Source: an uncultured Clostridia bacterium (GTDB lineage Bacteria; Bacillota; Clostridia; Christensenellales; UBA1242). From it: a DNA stretch of 5,743 nucleotides. Under the pieces are notes generated by a model. The model had not been told where the DNA came from, made no database searches, and saw only the letters and a program-made list of their open reading frames with translations. The stretch covers positions 1 to 5,743 of the forward strand of contig CAOJFR010000044.1 in the NCBI GenBank assembly GCA_948434855.1, in the 5' to 3' direction. Positions 4,425-5,743 of this stretch are shown one piece after another. Both the position numbers and the translations under genes were made by a program. Positions within the stretch are counted from its first letter, which is position 1. The number at the start of each line of letters is the position of its first letter.

Positions 4425-5246
4425 TTAAAAATGACCTGTTAAAGTTATCAAGACATTCTCGCCAGCTGGAACGCTTATTGATGGTCCTGTTGCTGATGGG
4501 ATTACAAGAAGATTACCTGTACTTAGCGTATAGTCTGATGGTGAAAGTGTGACTGGTGAACCTGATCCAACATTATATGTTATTCCTGTAAGAGTATAAT
4601 TTGATGGGAGTTGGTCTGTTACATTTAATATGCTTGCTGATGTGCTTCCACTGTTTGTGAGAGTTAAGAAATAATTAAAAGGTTCATTTGGCAAAACATC
4701 TGTTACGCTTGAACTTTTATTTATTGAAAAGCCTACACTATTTTTTTTTTGAATAGTGCTGCTTGCATAGCCATTGATTGTGCCTGTGCTGGTGTAACCT
4801 ATTCCATGAATGTTGTTTGTGATTGAGGTTACTGTTCCTGGCAAATTGAAGATAACTTGTGATCTGTATGAAAGCGTCATTGATTGACCCGGGTTGAGCT
4901 CTTGAAGTGTGAATGTGAGTGGATTTGTGCTTACTGGTGAAACCGGATATTGGTTTCCTAAGGTTGTTACGCTTCCACTACCTGTTACATATGCAAGATT
5001 GCCCCCACCAAGGTCATCAATTATTCTAACACCTGTTAAAAAGCTTGAGCTATTGTTTGTTATTGTAACATTATATGCAATTATATCGCCTGATAAAAAT
5101 GTTGTTGGGGTTGCAGTTTTTGTTATATCTAAGCCCTCGCTTGTTTCTAGCACTATTGAATTTGTGTTTGAAACTGCAGTTGATGGTGTTGATGAACCAC
5201 TGAACTGATATGATGTTGATGCTTGATTGTTGATCGTGTTTGGCAT
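4425..5246 (-). CDS. Two-repeat DUF11-like surface-type protein
   Basis: This is a 273-residue protein, rich in Ser, Thr, Asn and Gly, with no Cys. It has two related beta-sandwich modules of the DUF11 (conserved repeat) type found in bacterial cell-envelope proteins. Module 1 has LDITKTATPTTFLSGDIIAY (39-58), then TITNNSSSFLTGVRIIDDLG (61-80). Module 2 has FSINKSSS (173-180), NYFLTLTNSGSTSASILNVT (191-210) and DQLPSNYTLTGITY (211-224). Residues 1-38 are a low-complexity lead (SGSSTPSTAVSNTNS). No signal peptide, transmembrane segment, LPxTG or S-layer domain is visible, which is odd for this type. The ATG at 5246-5244 is chosen because GGAGG (5257-5253) lies 6 nt upstream; the in-frame ATG at 5291 adds only basic residues. 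Codons 166-169 contain ten consecutive A between the modules. The protein may be a secreted, surface or spore component; its role is unknown. Confidence 0.88.
   Translation of the reverse strand: MPNTINNQASTSYQFSGSSTPSTAVSNTNSIVLETSEGLDITKTATPTTFLSGDIIAYNVTITNNSSSFLTGVRIIDDLGGGNLAYVTGSGSVTTLGNQYPVSPVSTNPLTFTLQELNPGQSMTLSYRSQVIFNLPGTVTSITNNIHGIGYTSTGTINGYASSTIQKKNSVGFSINKSSSVTDVLPNEPFNYFLTLTNSGSTSASILNVTDQLPSNYTLTGITYNVGSGSPVTLSPSDYTLSTGNLLVIPSATGPSISVPAGENVLITLTGHF
4741..4750 (-). repeat. Ten-A homopolymer inside the DUF11-like gene
   Basis: T10 on the plus strand is A10 in the coding strand, in codons Q166-K167-K168-N169 between the two DUF11-like modules. Gain of one A gives an immediate TAG. 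Loss of one A gives a TAG three codons on (after Lys-Ile-Val). Either slip would therefore yield a one-module protein. Confidence 0.95.
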
Positions 5247-5409
5247 TATTTTCCTCCTTTTTTTTGTTTGCATTATGCCTTCAAAAACCAAAGATGAAGC
5301 TGTTATCTAATTTCTAATTTGAAAACATAATAAGTGTTAATGTGTGTTTATTTCAGATTTTATTCTGTTTTTAAAGTGTTTTTGTGCCCTGCACTTTCTC
5401 CTTTGAAAT

Positions 5410-5464
5410 TTAGGCGAATTTGCTCGCCTAATCTATACTATGCCTTAAACAATTTTATTGTCAC
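5410..5464 (-). promoter_or_regulatory. Possible promoter with 5' stem-loop or operator for the DUF11-like gene
   Basis: On the minus strand, GTGACA (5464-5459) is 18 nt from TAGTAT (5440-5435), which would start transcription near 5428. A perfect 8-bp inverted repeat, TTAGGCGA / TCGCCTAA (5431-5424 and 5417-5410, 6-nt loop), sits exactly there. It has no U-tract, so it is not a terminator. It could be an operator over the start site or a protective hairpin at the 5' end of a leader of about 180 nt. An unused AAAGGAG (5404-5398) follows. The rest of 5258-5397 shows no gene. Confidence 0.35.
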
Positions 5465-5475
5465 AAATTTTTCAT

Positions 5476-5500
5476 AAAAAAAAGCACGATTTCTCGTGCT
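5476..5500 (-). terminator. Terminator of the right-edge gene
   Basis: On the minus strand, AGCACGA / TCGTGCT (5500-5494 and 5489-5483) form a perfect 7-bp stem with a 4-nt loop, followed by seven U (5482-5476). It lies 7 nt past the stop codon at 5510-5508. Confidence 0.9.
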
Positions 5501-5507
5501 GATAATT

Positions 5508-5743
5508 TTATCTTGCAAAAGTTGTGTTGTCTTCTTTTCTATTTCTAAGTGCTTCTATTGGATGAGCCGATGTTTCGCACCTGAAATCTTCACCATTTCT
5601 TTTAATATATTGCATTATAACTTCATGGCTTGGAACTGCGTTTGCATTTTTGCAGACCTTTCCGTTATATTTTTTAAAGTCAGATTTTTCAGACATTTTG
5701 CTAGCTTCTTTATAACACTCATGGTCTTTTGTTAATGTTGCTG
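5508..5743 (-). CDS. 3' end of an unrecognised gene (runs off the right edge)
   Basis: The frame is open from the right edge to TAA at 5510-5508, giving about 77 visible codons. The visible C-terminal part contains KDHECYKEASKMSEK, CKNANAVPSHEVIMQYIK, EDFRCETSAHPIEAL and ends RKEDNTTFAR. It is hydrophilic, with spaced Cys and His residues (HEC, VC, SHE, RCE, AHP) that could be a small metal-binding site, though no classical CxxC pair is seen. The Met at 5696-5694 has no ribosome site and the frame stays open upstream of it, so the true start is probably outside the window. A strong terminator directly downstream supports a real gene end. I do not recognise the family. Confidence 0.6.
   Translation of the reverse strand, partial: ATLTKDHECYKEASKMSEKSDFKKYNGKVCKNANAVPSHEVIMQYIKRNGEDFRCETSAHPIEALRNRKEDNTTFAR

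Noticed and set aside
5247..5291. Longer start for the DUF11-like protein
   Set aside because: It would add 15 mostly basic residues and no signal peptide, and it would place the strong GGAGG site inside the coding region.
1..5743. CRISPR array, insertion sequence, attachment site or phage genes
   Set aside because: No regularly spaced direct repeats, transposase or integrase motifs, or terminal inverted repeats were seen. The tRNA 3' end is not duplicated elsewhere in the window.

Overview
The window is AT-rich (roughly 30% GC by eye). It has consensus-like housekeeping promoters, A/G-rich Shine-Dalgarno sites and U-tracted hairpin terminators, and every intact gene stops with TAA. This suggests a low-GC Firmicute, most likely an anaerobic clostridial-type bacterium. 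No marker gene fixes the taxon, so this is inference.

Layout, left to right. (1) A tRNA-Ser(UGA) on the minus strand (45-132), with CCA encoded, a hairpin terminator at the left edge and a promoter near 184-212. (2) A plus-strand nitroreductase-family flavoprotein gene (372-944) with its own promoter and terminator. (3) A decayed stretch on the minus strand (976-1408). It holds the N-terminal stub of an AMP-binding/adenylation-domain enzyme, broken by TAG codons, followed by a second frameshifted coding remnant. (4) A minus-strand P-loop NTPase (1531-2121) and a plus-strand protein of unknown function (2223-3218), divergent from a 101-bp gap. Both genes have a promoter placed so that the predicted +1 is the A of the ATG, so both mRNAs look leaderless. 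(5) A minus-strand MscS-type mechanosensitive channel (3255-4310) with an extra Lys-rich C-terminal tail, converging on the unknown gene across a bidirectional terminator. (6) A minus-strand Ser/Thr-rich protein with two DUF11-like domains (4425-5246). It lacks a visible signal peptide or anchor and carries a ten-A coding tract in the linker between its domains. (7) The 3' end of a further minus-strand gene (5508 to the right edge), not recognised.

The genes are mostly single transcription units with individual terminators, so the window does not read as one operon or pathway. The best leads for something new are the divergent leaderless pair (a P-loop NTPase and a protein with a faint HipA/PI3K-like kinase signature), the possible homopolymer switch in the DUF11 gene, and the DUF11 protein's lack of an export signal. 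No transposase, integrase, CRISPR array or phage structural gene is visible.
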